A stretch of 64,000 nt of DNA, from assembly GCF_025685425.1 (NCBI RefSeq), contig NZ_JAGTAS010000019.1, positions 1 to 64,000 on the forward strand, in the 5' to 3' direction. The notes beneath the pieces were generated by a model. The model saw nothing but the letters and a program-made list of their open reading frames with translations, did no database searches and had not been told where the DNA came from. Below, one piece after another: positions 33,890 to 42,790 of the stretch. The DNA comes from Terriglobus albidus. Its GTDB lineage: Bacteria; Acidobacteriota; Terriglobia; Terriglobales; Acidobacteriaceae. The position numbers and the translations under genes are program-made. Within the stretch, counting starts at the first letter, position 1, and each line of letters begins with the position of its first letter.

Positions 33890-34642
33890 CTAGTTCGATC
33901 CCTGCTTAGCGGCAGCCTCATTATTCGTGGGCACTTCCATATCCTGCGAGGCGCGGGCCCGATAGAGGTGTTCCCGCATGGCATCGCGCGCTCCCTCGGG
34001 ATTGCGCGCCCGGATCGCCCGATAGATCGCACGGTGCATCTCCGCCGACTCCTTGCGGTCGGTCGACTGCGCCACTGTCTTGGAACGGACGTCATACAGG
34101 GCCGCCGTGATGGTTTCCATCAGTGTCGCCAGGATGGGATTCCCCGCAGCTACAGCGATGGTGCGGTGAAACCGGACGTCGTGGATCAGGTACTCCTGCG
34201 GTTGCTCCAGCGAGGCGTACATCTCGGCAACCTCTTCGGCGAGGGCAGCGATATGTTCGTCGGTGGCGCGTTCGGCGGCAAGTGCGGCGAGATCCGCTTC
34301 CAGCACAAGGCGCGCCTCAAACATCTGCCATGGCAGGAAGCCGTGCAGTGCTCCCAGAACATTCAGTGAGTTGCGGTCCAGTGCCGGCGGGCCGTCGGAG
34401 ACGAAGGTGCCCGCGCCGTGCCGCGACTTCAGCACGCCCATGGCCGAGAGAAATCCGATGCCGGCACGAAGCGAAGAGCGGGAGATGTCGAGCTTCTTCG
34501 CGAGTTCGCGCTCAGGCGGCAGACGATCGCCGGGGCGCAGCTCGCCGCGGGCGATCAGAGAACGGACGTGCTCCACCACCTGCATGGTGAGCTGAGAGTG
34601 TGGTTTCCCGGTGGTGCGATTGTTGGCTGTCTTCGTCGGCAT
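33890..34642 (-). CDS. GntR-family (FadR/FCD) transcriptional regulator
   Basis: A 250-residue repressor type. The winged helix has TMQVVEHVRSLIARGELRPGDRLPPERELAKKLDISRSSLRAGIGFLSAMGVLKSRHGAGTFV (read in segments), with the ELA-x(3)-S-R-SS-R GntR signature. The all-helical FCD ligand domain (about 105-235) shows EARLVLEADLAALAAERA, a metal-binding Asp/His set in HDVRFHRTIA and a late MREHLYRA. It is followed upstream by an MFS transporter and an aldose epimerase, suggesting control by a sugar acid. A palindrome fitting the known FadR-subfamily operator pattern lies before the transporter start (36083-36093). Confidence 0.9.
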   Translation of the reverse strand: MPTKTANNRTTGKPHSQLTMQVVEHVRSLIARGELRPGDRLPPERELAKKLDISRSSLRAGIGFLSAMGVLKSRHGAGTFVSDGPPALDRNSLNVLGALHGFLPWQMFEARLVLEADLAALAAERATDEHIAALAEEVAEMYASLEQPQEYLIHDVRFHRTIAVAAGNPILATLMETITAALYDVRSKTVAQSTDRKESAEMHRAIYRAIRARNPEGARDAMREHLYRARASQDMEVPTNNEAAAKQGSN

Positions 34643-34715
34643 GGCTCGTAATCAAATCCTTGCGGTCGCTGGAAGCATACCACTTTGGTCCGGAGAATGG
34701 CCGAACTGGTTCAAC

Positions 34716-36059
34716 CTATTCGACGGCTTCGCGCGGACGTCCCATGCGTGGCACCAGCAGATGCATGATCAACAGCGCCAGCAGGTACACCGAACCGGCG
34801 AGCGTAAAGATCAACGCGGGATGCAGCGAGAGGTTCTTCTTCACTACTGCGGTAAAGACCGCGCCGCCCAGCGCTCCCATCGCTCCCCCGAAACCAACGA
34901 CCGTGGAGACCGCGCTCGACGGGAACATGTCACCGGTAGTGGAGAAGAGGTTGGCAGACCAGCCCTGATGCGCGGCAGCGGCCAGGGCGAAGAGGGCAGT
35001 CGCCGGCCACGGATTGTTGGCGAACAGCGAGCCGACATGCGGCACAAAGATGATGGGGATCACACAGATGGCCATGGAGAGCATGGCGATCTTGCGGCCT
35101 GCGTTGATGGAGAGTCCGCGCTTCATCAGGATGCCTGAGAGTGCCCCGCCAAAGATGGAGCCAACCGACGAGAAGAGGTACACCGTGACCAGGAACCAGT
35201 ACTGCGCGCGCAACTCAAGACCGTAGTTCCGGTTGAGGAATTGGGGCAGATAGAAGAGATAGAACCACCACACGCCATCGGTGAGCCCCTTACCAAGCGC
35301 AAAGGCCCAGGCGCGGCGCGTCAGCAGGATCGAGAGGAAGCTCTGCTTCTCGGCAGGCAGGGCAACATACTGTTGCGTCAGGGTGTCCTGCGAGGGACGC
35401 AGTCGAGCATAAGGGAAGAGCAACCACAGCACCAGCCAACCCACGCCCATGGAGCCCGTGGCGACGAAGGCATAACGCCAGCCGAAGTGGATGGTGACGG
35501 CGGAGACCAATAGTGGCGCGATCAGGGCGGAGAAGTTCGCGCCGGAGTTGAACAGACCAGTTGCCAGGCCACGCTCTTCCGAAGGGAACCACTCAGACGT
35601 AGCCTTGATGGCCGCGGGGAAGTTACCGGCTTCGCCCAGACCGAGGCAGACCCGTGCAATGTAGAAACCTACGACGGACGTTACGAGGGAGTGGCTCATG
35701 GAGGCCAGACCCCACACTGCGATCGCAAGCGCGTATCCTGCCTTCGTTCCAAGACGGTCGACGACGCGGCCGGAGATCAGCAGGCCAACGCCATACGCGA
35801 TCTGAAAGAAGATAACGACATTGCCGAAGTTGTTATCGAAGGTCGGCTGGTGGAACTTGTCGGCTGCGGGGTTCCAACCCATGAAGGAGACACCGTGCAG
35901 GACGGGCTCAATCAACGAGAAGACCGAACGGTCCATGTAGTTGATTGTGGTCGCAAGGAAGAGAAGGAAGCAGACAACCCAACGAAGGTTCGATGAGTTC
36001 GCTGGGTCAGCGACTGCACGAAGGTTGGGCGAGTTCGATGGGCGAGTTACTGCAGCCAT
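34716..36059 (-). CDS. MFS transporter, anion:cation symporter type (sugar-acid uptake)
   Basis: A 447-residue 12-helix major facilitator. The first helix reads WVVCFLLFLATTINYMDRSVFS, with the N-Y-x-D-R motif shared by hexuronate and galactonate permeases (ExuT/DgoT). GRVVDRLGTKAGYALAIAVWGLASM follows, and CLGLGEAGNFPAAIKATSEWFPSEERGLATGLFNSG is the family's signature region. Substrate is probably a uronate or aldonate, inferred from family and from the neighbouring FCD regulator and aldose epimerase. The start at 36059 has GGAGA seven bases upstream; earlier codons are not family-like. Confidence 0.9.
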   Translation of the reverse strand: MAAVTRPSNSPNLRAVADPANSSNLRWVVCFLLFLATTINYMDRSVFSLIEPVLHGVSFMGWNPAADKFHQPTFDNNFGNVVIFFQIAYGVGLLISGRVVDRLGTKAGYALAIAVWGLASMSHSLVTSVVGFYIARVCLGLGEAGNFPAAIKATSEWFPSEERGLATGLFNSGANFSALIAPLLVSAVTIHFGWRYAFVATGSMGVGWLVLWLLFPYARLRPSQDTLTQQYVALPAEKQSFLSILLTRRAWAFALGKGLTDGVWWFYLFYLPQFLNRNYGLELRAQYWFLVTVYLFSSVGSIFGGALSGILMKRGLSINAGRKIAMLSMAICVIPIIFVPHVGSLFANNPWPATALFALAAAAHQGWSANLFSTTGDMFPSSAVSTVVGFGGAMGALGGAVFTAVVKKNLSLHPALIFTLAGSVYLLALLIMHLLVPRMGRPREAVE

Positions 36060-36082
36060 GCGATGGTCTCCAAGGGGATTTT

Positions 36083-36093
36083 TGGTCAGACCA
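36083..36093. promoter_or_regulatory. candidate FadR/GntR operator upstream of the transporter
   Basis: TGGTCAGACCA is a perfect palindrome with three central bases, matching the TNGTNNNACNA consensus known for FadR-subfamily GntR regulators. It lies 24 bases before the MFS start, in the gap between the transporter and the divergent aldose epimerase. A near match, TGGTTCAACCT, lies at 34707-34717 upstream of the regulator itself. Confidence 0.55.
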
Positions 36094-36313
36094 GTATGGC
36101 CCTCCGGACAGAGCATAGTTGACGGGGATAAGGGGTGGCAAGGAATTTGGAGGCATTCGATGGAAATCGTTCGTAGTTGCAACCAAAGCATCAGTGGAAG
36201 TCGCTGGAAACAGACCGGATTTCCTGAAGTTCGGCGGCGGGAGGTAGAGTCAAGGATGTTCGCGTAAATCGAATCGCAGAGGGATGAGGTTAAGGATGGG
36301 TGGAGAGGTTGTG

Positions 36314-37351
36314 GTGAGCAAGGCCGTCTTCGGCGCGTTGCCGGACGGGTCAGAGGTAGAGATCTTCACACTGAAGAGCGAGCAGGTAGAGGCTCGCGTC
36401 ATGAACTGGGGCGGCCGCCTGGTCAGCGTGAAGACGAAAGACCGTAACGGCGAGATGGCTCATATCTCATTGGGCTACGACACTCTGGAAGAGTGGCTGC
36501 GCGATACCGCGTTCTTCGGCGCCACGGTTGGACGCGTCGCGAACCGCATCGCCGGCGGCAAGTTTGAGCTGGACGGACAGACCTTCCAGATTCCGCAGAA
36601 CAACGGGCAGAACGCACTGCATGGTGGACCGCAGGGCTTCGACAAGAAGCTCTGGACTGCGAGGGAAGTGCCAAATGGCGTGTCGCTGTCGCTGGTCTCG
36701 CCGGATGGTGACATGGGCTTTCCCGGGACAATGACGGTCACGGTGACCTATACGCTGAAAGGCGGCGATCTGCATATTCACTATCGCGCGACCAGTGATA
36801 AGACGACGGTGGTCAATCTCACCAATCACGCCTACTGGAATCTGCGCGGCGACGACCGGGGCGACATTACCAATACGCGCATCGTCATCAACGCGGATGC
36901 CTTCGTGCCCACCGATGCAACCTCTATCCCGACGGGCGAGCTGGCTGCTGTCGAGGGAACGCCGATGGACTTCCGCACAGAGCATGCCATTGCGGATCGC
37001 GCCGATGCAGACTTCGAACAGTTGACGTTCGCCAAAGGCTACGACCATACCTGGGTGCTGAACGGTGCTGCGGGAACGATGCGTGTCGCGGCACAGGCGT
37101 ATGAGCCGGAGAGCGGACGCACTCTGACGGTGACGACAGACCAGCCTGGGATGCAGTTTTACTCCGGCAACAATCTAAAGGGTGTACTGGTCGGCCGCTT
37201 CGGCAAGGTCTATACAGCCCGCACCGGTTTCTGCTTCGAGACACAGCACTTTCCCGATTCTCCAAACCACGCCAACTTCCCCCCGATTGTGCTTCGCCCG
37301 GGAGAGGTCTTCGAGTCAGAGACGGTGTATGGCTTTGGCTTGAAGAGTTAA
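36314..37351 (+). CDS. aldose 1-epimerase (galactose mutarotase)
   Basis: Interconverts alpha and beta anomers of hexoses. The protein contains GGRLVSVKTKDRNG, GATVGRVANRIAGG, NALHGGPQGFDKKLW (with the substrate His), VVNLTNHAYWNL with the catalytic His, and the late FCFETQHFPDSPNHANFPPIVLRPGE containing the catalytic Glu (read in segments). Three starts are possible: ATG 36284, ATG 36296 (GAGG six bases upstream) and GTG 36314 (GGAGAGG five bases upstream). I choose the last because VSKAVFGALPDG then lines up with family N-termini. It diverges from the transporter and probably serves the same sugar pathway. Confidence 0.88.
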   Translation: MSKAVFGALPDGSEVEIFTLKSEQVEARVMNWGGRLVSVKTKDRNGEMAHISLGYDTLEEWLRDTAFFGATVGRVANRIAGGKFELDGQTFQIPQNNGQNALHGGPQGFDKKLWTAREVPNGVSLSLVSPDGDMGFPGTMTVTVTYTLKGGDLHIHYRATSDKTTVVNLTNHAYWNLRGDDRGDITNTRIVINADAFVPTDATSIPTGELAAVEGTPMDFRTEHAIADRADADFEQLTFAKGYDHTWVLNGAAGTMRVAAQAYEPESGRTLTVTTDQPGMQFYSGNNLKGVLVGRFGKVYTARTGFCFETQHFPDSPNHANFPPIVLRPGEVFESETVYGFGLKS

Positions 37352-37808
37352 AAGTTGAAAGTTAAAAGTTAAAGCGTTAAGACTGTGCCTGGTCGAGAAC
37401 GCGTAGCTCTCTTCGTTGTCATACTTAACGAAGTGAAGGATCCGCTTTATTGTTTCTTCTTCGCAGCGAAAGCCGCGAAGAAGAAGTATCGCGCTACGCG
37501 ATTGTCTTGCTTAAGCGCACGGCTTCAGCCGTGCGAATTTGATGCTGCGAAAGTAAGCGGCTTTAGCCGCTGAGGGCTAATCTAGTCGCATCGCAATACT
37601 CCATCTGACCGCATTTTTGTTTGTCATCTCACAGCGAAGCGGAGAGATCTGCTTCTCCAAAACATTGACCTCAGCGGCTAAAGCCGCATCAGTATGAAGA
37701 CTTTCTACGGGACGGCTGAAGCCGTCCCCTTAAGCAAGACATTCGCACCGGCAGTGCGAAATGACAGCGCTTCGCGCAATAGATAAACAATGCAGCAAAG
37801 CTGCCGCA
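37352..37808. repeat. convergent gap with family B repeats, locus 4
   Basis: No gene. An AAAGTT(G/A)AAAGTTAAAAGTT tandem repeat overlaps the galM stop (37345-37375). At 37416-37445 lies TTGTCATACTTAACGAAGTGAAGGAT-type text, then GCACGGCTTCAGCCGTGC (37517-37534), GCGGCTTTAGCCGCTGAGG (37557-37575), TTTGTCATCTCACAGCG, CTCAGCGGCTAAAGCCGC and GGGACGGCTGAAGCCGTCCC (37709-37728) followed by ATTCGCACCGGCAGTGCGAA. Confidence 0.75.
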
Positions 37809-40571
37809 CTAAATCGGCAACTGCTGTTTGATCTTCCCCATCTCTTTCCACGGATCACGCTTAAGCCGCGGCTTCCATGTCTCAAAGTCGACAACCGTAA
37901 AGACAGGCCGCTCAGGAAGTTTGAGATCAGTCCATGGAAGCGGGAGTGAAACATGCGCCCCTTCGCGAGCACGTGGGCTGAAGGGAGCCACTGCCGTAGC
38001 TCCACGTTCATTGCGAAGATAGTCGAGAAAGATGTGGTTTGCGCGTGCGGCCTTGCTCATCTTGGTGAGATACAGCCGCGGATTGTCCCGCTCCATCTGC
38101 AGGACCAGCTCATGCGCCCACTCTTTCACCGCTGGATACTCATGCTTCGGCGTGATGGGAATGACGACGTGCAGTCCCTTGCCTCCGGTGGTCTTCAAGA
38201 AAGAAGTAAGCCCGAGCTTCTTCAGGCGAGCACGTACGTCCGCAGCCGCCTCGCAGAGTGTGTTCCAGGGGATAGCTGTATCGGGATCGAGATCGATGAC
38301 AACGCGATCGGGCCTTTCGAGATCGTCGTTCTTCGATCCCCAGGGATGAACCTCGAGTACTCCCATCTGCGCCAGGCCCGCCAGGGCCTCCGGTGTGGAG
38401 AGAGTGATGTACTGTTCGATCTCCCGGGTCTTTTTGTCGGGCACCGGGGTTCCCGTGATGCCTGGTGGCAGCATGTGATTTACATGTTTCTGGAAGAAGC
38501 ATTGCTTGCCGGCGCCATCAGGGCATCGCACCAGTGACAGCGGACGATTGGCAATATGCGGCAACATATACGGCGCAACCGCCCAGTAATACTCCGCGAG
38601 CTGCCGCTTGGTGAGCTGACTGGCGGTATCGAGAATCTTGTCGGGGTGCGTCAGGCGGACAGGCGCGGCCTTCTCTGTCGCCTTCTTTTTCGTCGCGACG
38701 CTTGCTGCAGAGGATTTTTGCTCCGTCACCTTCAGAGACGCTTGCGGCATCGGCATCCGTCCTCTCTCGTGCTTGGCGGAAGGAGCGACTGTTGGCTCTT
38801 CGCGGCGAACTTCTTCCGCAGGCTTGTCTTCGCGAAGCCCCTGGAAGGCGGCTTGCCGTACAAGGTTGTCAGCCGTCCACGTTGTAAAGGTGACCTGCGC
38901 AACGAGCTCAGGTTTCACCCAGATGGCTCCAGTGCGCCCATCTGGCGGCACCGCGTAAAACGCGGGTTTGCTCTGTCGCAGGGTCTCGAGCTTGTCGCGG
39001 AGCATCTTATGAATCTTGGCATTGAAGCCGGTGCCGGTTCGCCCGGCATAGATGAGCTGCTTCTGTTCGTTGTAGTAGCCAAGCAACAGCGCGCCGACGC
39101 CGCGGATGGCATTAGAGGGAAGGGTAAAGCCTCCGACGACGAACTCCTGCTCGCGAATGCACTTAAGCTTCAGCCACTCTGGCGAACGTGTTGCGCGATA
39201 GGGAGCGTCACCGCGCTTGCAAATGATGCCCTCCGCATGCAGGCTGCAGGCGTTCTGAAAGATCGCCTTGGCGTCGCCCTGCAGATGCTGCGAGAACTGG
39301 ATTTGTGGATGGTCAAGCTGTGTGAGCAGCGGCTCCACCATGGCTTTGCGTTTCAACAGCGGCAGATCGCGCGGGTTATGCCCATCAAGATGCAGCAGAT
39401 CGAAGACGAAGTAGGTAAGGGGCCGCCGCTCGCCGTGCTCGAAGGATGCCTGCAGGTCGGCAAAGCTGGTGGTGCCATCGGGACGTACAGCGCAGAGCTC
39501 TCCATCAAGGATGGCTGTCGTCGCGGGAAACTTCGCCAGAGCCGCAGCGACTGGGCGCATGCGATGCGTCCAGTCCAGGCCGCGCCGGGTGAACAGCTTT
39601 ACCTTCTCGTGGTCGATGTGGGCCTGGATGCGATAGCCGTCGAGTTTGAGCTCATGAATCCAGTTGGAGCCGGTTGGCGGGTTAATGGCTTCCACGGCAA
39701 GCTGCGGTTTCAGAAATTCGGGAAGCTTCTCTTTAGGAAGCTTCCCGAGTGATGCTGATTTTTTTGCTGCTTTGCCGGGTGGTTTCGGGCTGCGAGGAGC
39801 CTCTTCAGCCGTCTTCGACGGTTGCTTGTACCAGGGCTGGCCGCTGCTGCTGGTCTCCTTGCTGTTCCAGACGTGATCTTCGGCGGCTGCAATCTGTTCT
39901 ATGGAACGGCCGGTGACGACGGAATCGGGTTCCGCCTCAGTTACCGGCGGCTCGTCCGGGCCGCGCTCGAAGTCATCATGCTCCTTGATCAGCAGCCAGT
40001 TGGGTTTGGCTCCAGGTTTTGTGTCGCCGGCGAAGCGCCCACCCTTCATGCGGATCAAGGCCCATTTGCCTTTCAGTTTTTCGCCATGGAGGATGAACTT
40101 CAGCGATCCGCTCTTCAGGCCTTCATCGACGTCGTGCCCGGGCTGCGGCTCCCATGTGCCGTGATCCCAAACCATGACGGTGCCGCCGCCGTACTGCCCC
40201 TTGGGGATGATGCCTTCGAAGCCGCCATACTCCATGGGGTGATCTTCTACTTCAACCGCAAGGCGCTTGTCGGCGACGACATAGCTCGGCCCCTTGGCGA
40301 CGGCCCAACTCTTCAGCACACCATTCCAGCCGAGCCGGAAATCATAGTGCAGCCGTGTGGCGGCGTGCTTCTGGATGACAAACGGCAGCTCACTGAGTTT
40401 GGCTGTCTTATGTCCACCTGCAGGCTCGTCGGTGATACCGAAGTCGCGCATGGAACGATATTTCGCAAGCTGCTGGTCGACCGCCGAAGAGGCCGTCGGT
40501 GTGCGCTTCGCCGTGGCCTTGGTAGGGGCTTTGCGTGTTCCGGATTTCTTCGCTGCTTTTTTCGTGGCCAT
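37809..40571 (-). CDS. ligD: multifunctional DNA ligase D (NHEJ)
   Basis: End-joining ligase of 920 residues with the order phosphoesterase-ligase-polymerase. A Lys/Ala-rich tail (1-30) precedes the 3'-phosphoesterase domain (about 50-200; FVIQKHAATRLHYDFRLGWNGVLKSWAVAKGPS). After a Lys-rich linker the ATP-dependent ligase domain carries the adenylated Lys in ELKLDGYR and later EGIICKRGDAPY. The C-terminal primase-like polymerase (from about 625) has the metal motif DLDPD and the LKTTGGKGLHVVIP block (read in segments). It pairs with ku at 41516. The start at 40571 follows the usual Lys-rich N-terminus; the 51 earlier codons are leader. Confidence 0.95.
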   Translation of the reverse strand: MATKKAAKKSGTRKAPTKATAKRTPTASSAVDQQLAKYRSMRDFGITDEPAGGHKTAKLSELPFVIQKHAATRLHYDFRLGWNGVLKSWAVAKGPSYVVADKRLAVEVEDHPMEYGGFEGIIPKGQYGGGTVMVWDHGTWEPQPGHDVDEGLKSGSLKFILHGEKLKGKWALIRMKGGRFAGDTKPGAKPNWLLIKEHDDFERGPDEPPVTEAEPDSVVTGRSIEQIAAAEDHVWNSKETSSSGQPWYKQPSKTAEEAPRSPKPPGKAAKKSASLGKLPKEKLPEFLKPQLAVEAINPPTGSNWIHELKLDGYRIQAHIDHEKVKLFTRRGLDWTHRMRPVAAALAKFPATTAILDGELCAVRPDGTTSFADLQASFEHGERRPLTYFVFDLLHLDGHNPRDLPLLKRKAMVEPLLTQLDHPQIQFSQHLQGDAKAIFQNACSLHAEGIICKRGDAPYRATRSPEWLKLKCIREQEFVVGGFTLPSNAIRGVGALLLGYYNEQKQLIYAGRTGTGFNAKIHKMLRDKLETLRQSKPAFYAVPPDGRTGAIWVKPELVAQVTFTTWTADNLVRQAAFQGLREDKPAEEVRREEPTVAPSAKHERGRMPMPQASLKVTEQKSSAASVATKKKATEKAAPVRLTHPDKILDTASQLTKRQLAEYYWAVAPYMLPHIANRPLSLVRCPDGAGKQCFFQKHVNHMLPPGITGTPVPDKKTREIEQYITLSTPEALAGLAQMGVLEVHPWGSKNDDLERPDRVVIDLDPDTAIPWNTLCEAAADVRARLKKLGLTSFLKTTGGKGLHVVIPITPKHEYPAVKEWAHELVLQMERDNPRLYLTKMSKAARANHIFLDYLRNERGATAVAPFSPRAREGAHVSLPLPWTDLKLPERPVFTVVDFETWKPRLKRDPWKEMGKIKQQLPI

Positions 40572-41050
40572 GTTCGATTCAGATGCTGCGGTGGGGATGA
40601 GGGTATTACAAAGATCTGTATTTCGTGGCCCTGCTTTTAAGAAAAGAGTTGGGGCTGCAATCCAAAGGGCAACCGAGTGGATGTGGAGAAGAAGTAAACA
40701 CGGTCTTTCCACGCCTCTGGGCATGGAGGATTCGCGCGATGAGCGCGAATTGCCTCGCTTAAGCGCACGGCTTCAGCCGTGCGATAACAAGCTGCAAATG
40801 AGTGCGGCTTTAGCCGCTGAGGGCAATGTGTTGGGTACCTCAGCGGCTAAAGCCGCGTTTCTTTCGGGCCTGATATGGGACGGCTGAAGCCCGTCCCCTT
40901 AAGCAAGGCATTCGCACCTGCGGTGCGAAATGGTTGTGCTATGCGCAAGGTGTTGCCTGATGCAGCAAAACGCACCGTCTCGCCCAGATCGTATGGTTTA
41001 TCGAATGGTCTTGTTAAACGCAAAGAAGCAGCTCGCTCGGGTCACGTTCT
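40572..41050. repeat. family B repeats, locus 5, upstream of ligD
   Basis: No gene. From about 40730 to 40950: TTCGCGCGATGAGCGCGAA, GCACGGCTTCAGCCGTGC (40765-40782), GCGGCTTTAGCCGC (40804-40817), CTCAGCGGCTAAAGCCGC and GGGACGGCTGAAGCCCGTCCC (40878-40898, one inserted C) then ATTCGCACCTGCGGTGCGAA. The ligD promoter should lie in 40572-40729, where no clear boxes are seen. Confidence 0.7.
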
Positions 41051-41422
41051 CTACGGCACAACACACTTCGATTGCGCAGTGCAGACCACCGGCAACTGAC
41101 ATAGCTTGCCGGTGAAGTGCTCCAGCCGGTTGAGCTTCATCGCTGCCTGAAGAAAGCCGGTGTTGTTGCAGGCGGCTCCCGCAGCCACATCACGGCACGC
41201 GCGGGTCGTGTACTTGTCGACCAGCGCCATGTCCTGTGCCGGGAGTTGAGTTTCGTAGTCTTCGATCGAGTTCAACAGCTCCGCAGGCGCCATCAACTCA
41301 AGATGTTTCGCAGGACACTGCTGCTGCAACAGCTCGTGAAAGCTCTTCCACGCCTGCCTCGGCGTCGCATCGGGCGCAGCAAGGGCAGACACGGTGAGCA
41401 GAAGTGGAAGTAGCTTTTTCAT
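41051..41422 (-). CDS. small secreted Cys-rich protein between ku and ligD
   Basis: A 123-residue protein with a signal peptide (MKKLLPLLLTVSALA). The mature part has seven cysteines, including QQQCPAK, TRACRDVAAGAACNNTG and GKLCQLPVVCTAQSKC, which suggests disulfides in the periplasm. I recognise no family. It lies between the two NHEJ genes in the same direction, but an exported protein is not expected to take part in end joining, so the placement may be incidental. Confidence 0.6.
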   Translation of the reverse strand: MKKLLPLLLTVSALAAPDATPRQAWKSFHELLQQQCPAKHLELMAPAELLNSIEDYETQLPAQDMALVDKYTTRACRDVAAGAACNNTGFLQAAMKLNRLEHFTGKLCQLPVVCTAQSKCVVP

Positions 41423-41515
41423 TACCAGGGAAAGTTGATTTGCTCGAATGCGGTGCTGAGCTCAATGCTCGCGGAGTCAACTAGCAACCAGGAACTAGCA
41501 ACCAGCAACTGGGGC

Positions 41516-42463
41516 TCACGCTGACTTCTTCTTCGCACCCTTCTTCGCCGCGGCTTTCGTCTCTTTCACGATCTCCATGCCGTGCTTCGCATCGGATGCG
41601 GTAGCCTTCGCTGCGGGCTTCTTCCGGCCTGTGGCTGCAGCGGCTTCTTCCTGCTTGTTGCCGTGTACCGAGGCGCGTAGCGCGTCCATCAGGTTGATGA
41701 CCTTGGCCATCGGTCGGTGTTCCTCTTCGACCGGCAGCGGTTGATGGTCAACCTTCGCCTGCACCAGCGCGCGAACGGCGGCTTCATATTCGTCGTGCCA
41801 TTTGGAGGGATCGAACTTCTGCGCCTTGCGTTTGATCAGCTCCTGGGCGAGATCGAGCTGGTCTTTCTCGACAGTGACGTCCTTGATCTCGCTGAAGTAC
41901 TCCTTCGCATCCCGCAGCTCTTCCTGGTAGCGCATGGTGTAGGCCATCAAGCCCTTGAGCTCTTTATCGGCGGGCGCCGCGATGGCGACAAGGTGCTCGC
42001 GGCCTCCGAAGGCGATCTTGCCGATGCCTGCCTTCTTCATGCCACGCAAGGCTTCGCGGATGGTGACGAAGGCTTCCGTCTGCGCTGCGTTCTCCGGCGT
42101 GACGAAGTAGGGCTTTTCAAAGAAGGCGGGGTCCAGCTCTTCGAGCGCAATGAACTGTTCCAGGGCGATCGTGTTGCGAGAAGGAATGCGGAGATTGGCG
42201 ATCTCTTCCGGCTCGATCTGGATGTACTCACCTTTGCGGAACTCGTAGCCCTTAACGATGTCAGACTTCTCGATGGTGGAGGCAGGCGTCGATTCGTTCG
42301 CTTCTGAGGCGCTGACCTTCTGGTACTTCACCCGTTCGCCGGTGGAGCGGCTGATCTGATGAAAACGGATCTCGGACTTGGATTCCGTAGCGACAAAGAG
42401 TTTGACCGCGAACGAGACCAGGGAGATTTGAATGTGACCGGACCAGTAAGGACGAGCAGCCAT
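41516..42463 (-). CDS. ku: Ku protein (NHEJ)
   Basis: Homodimeric DNA-end-binding ring of bacterial non-homologous end joining; recruits LigD. From 42463 the protein is 315 residues and begins ARPYWSGHIQISLVSFAVKLF, the classic start. KYQKVSASEA, IVKGYEFRKGEYIQIEPEEI and LEELDPAFFEKPYFVTPE follow, with GIGKIAFGGREHLVAI in the ring core (read in segments). The C-terminal tail (about 265-315) is Lys/Ala-rich, as in many bacterial Ku proteins that contact DNA or LigD. A short tandem repeat GTTGCTAGTTCCTGGTTGCTAG follows the stop codon. Confidence 0.95.
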   Translation of the reverse strand: MAARPYWSGHIQISLVSFAVKLFVATESKSEIRFHQISRSTGERVKYQKVSASEANESTPASTIEKSDIVKGYEFRKGEYIQIEPEEIANLRIPSRNTIALEQFIALEELDPAFFEKPYFVTPENAAQTEAFVTIREALRGMKKAGIGKIAFGGREHLVAIAAPADKELKGLMAYTMRYQEELRDAKEYFSEIKDVTVEKDQLDLAQELIKRKAQKFDPSKWHDEYEAAVRALVQAKVDHQPLPVEEEHRPMAKVINLMDALRASVHGNKQEEAAAATGRKKPAAKATASDAKHGMEIVKETKAAAKKGAKKKSA

Positions 42464-42779
42464 GACGAGCCTTCCTCCAACAACGGCGTGAGAAGCCATT
42501 GTAGGCAGGAATGGATGCTTTTTTGCGGTTTTTCTCGGGTTTTCGGCGAAATTCAGCGAAGTTTCGCCAAGCCTTCGCCGCAAAGATTACTACTTGGTTC
42601 ATAGTGTTGGGGAGTAGTTAACCCTTCTAAAAACGAGTCCCTCGACATATGAGTTCCTCCGCAGATGGGTCCCTCCAAACAGATGGGTTTGCAGGGTGTT
42701 GGTGATGACTCTAAACCCACATCTGGCGATAAAGCCGCCAGATATGGGGCACCCAGTCCTACGCACCCAATCCTATGAG
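42464..42779. other. gap upstream of ku
   Basis: No gene. A hairpin CATCTGGCGG/CCGCCAGAT-type palindrome (about 42719-42744, CCATATCTGG-like ends) is followed by GGGGCACCCAGTCCTACGCACCCAATCCTATG. Repeated phrases GAGTTCCTCCGCAGATGGG and GGGTCCCTCCAAACAGATGGG (42651-42685) are imperfect direct repeats. The ku promoter should be near 42464-42620; the stretch 42598-42640 is AT-richer than its surroundings. Confidence 0.45.
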
Positions 42780-42790
42780 ACTAAGCAAAC

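Noticed and set aside
34690-34715. ACCA-CTT-TGGT palindrome at 34680-34690 as an operator of the GntR gene
   Set aside because: Half-sites are in the reverse order of the FadR-type consensus; the near-match at 34707-34717 is a better candidate, though still imperfect.
38556-39752. 398-codon open frame antisense to ligD
   Set aside because: Lies wholly inside ligD, whose ligase and polymerase motifs are clear on the other strand.
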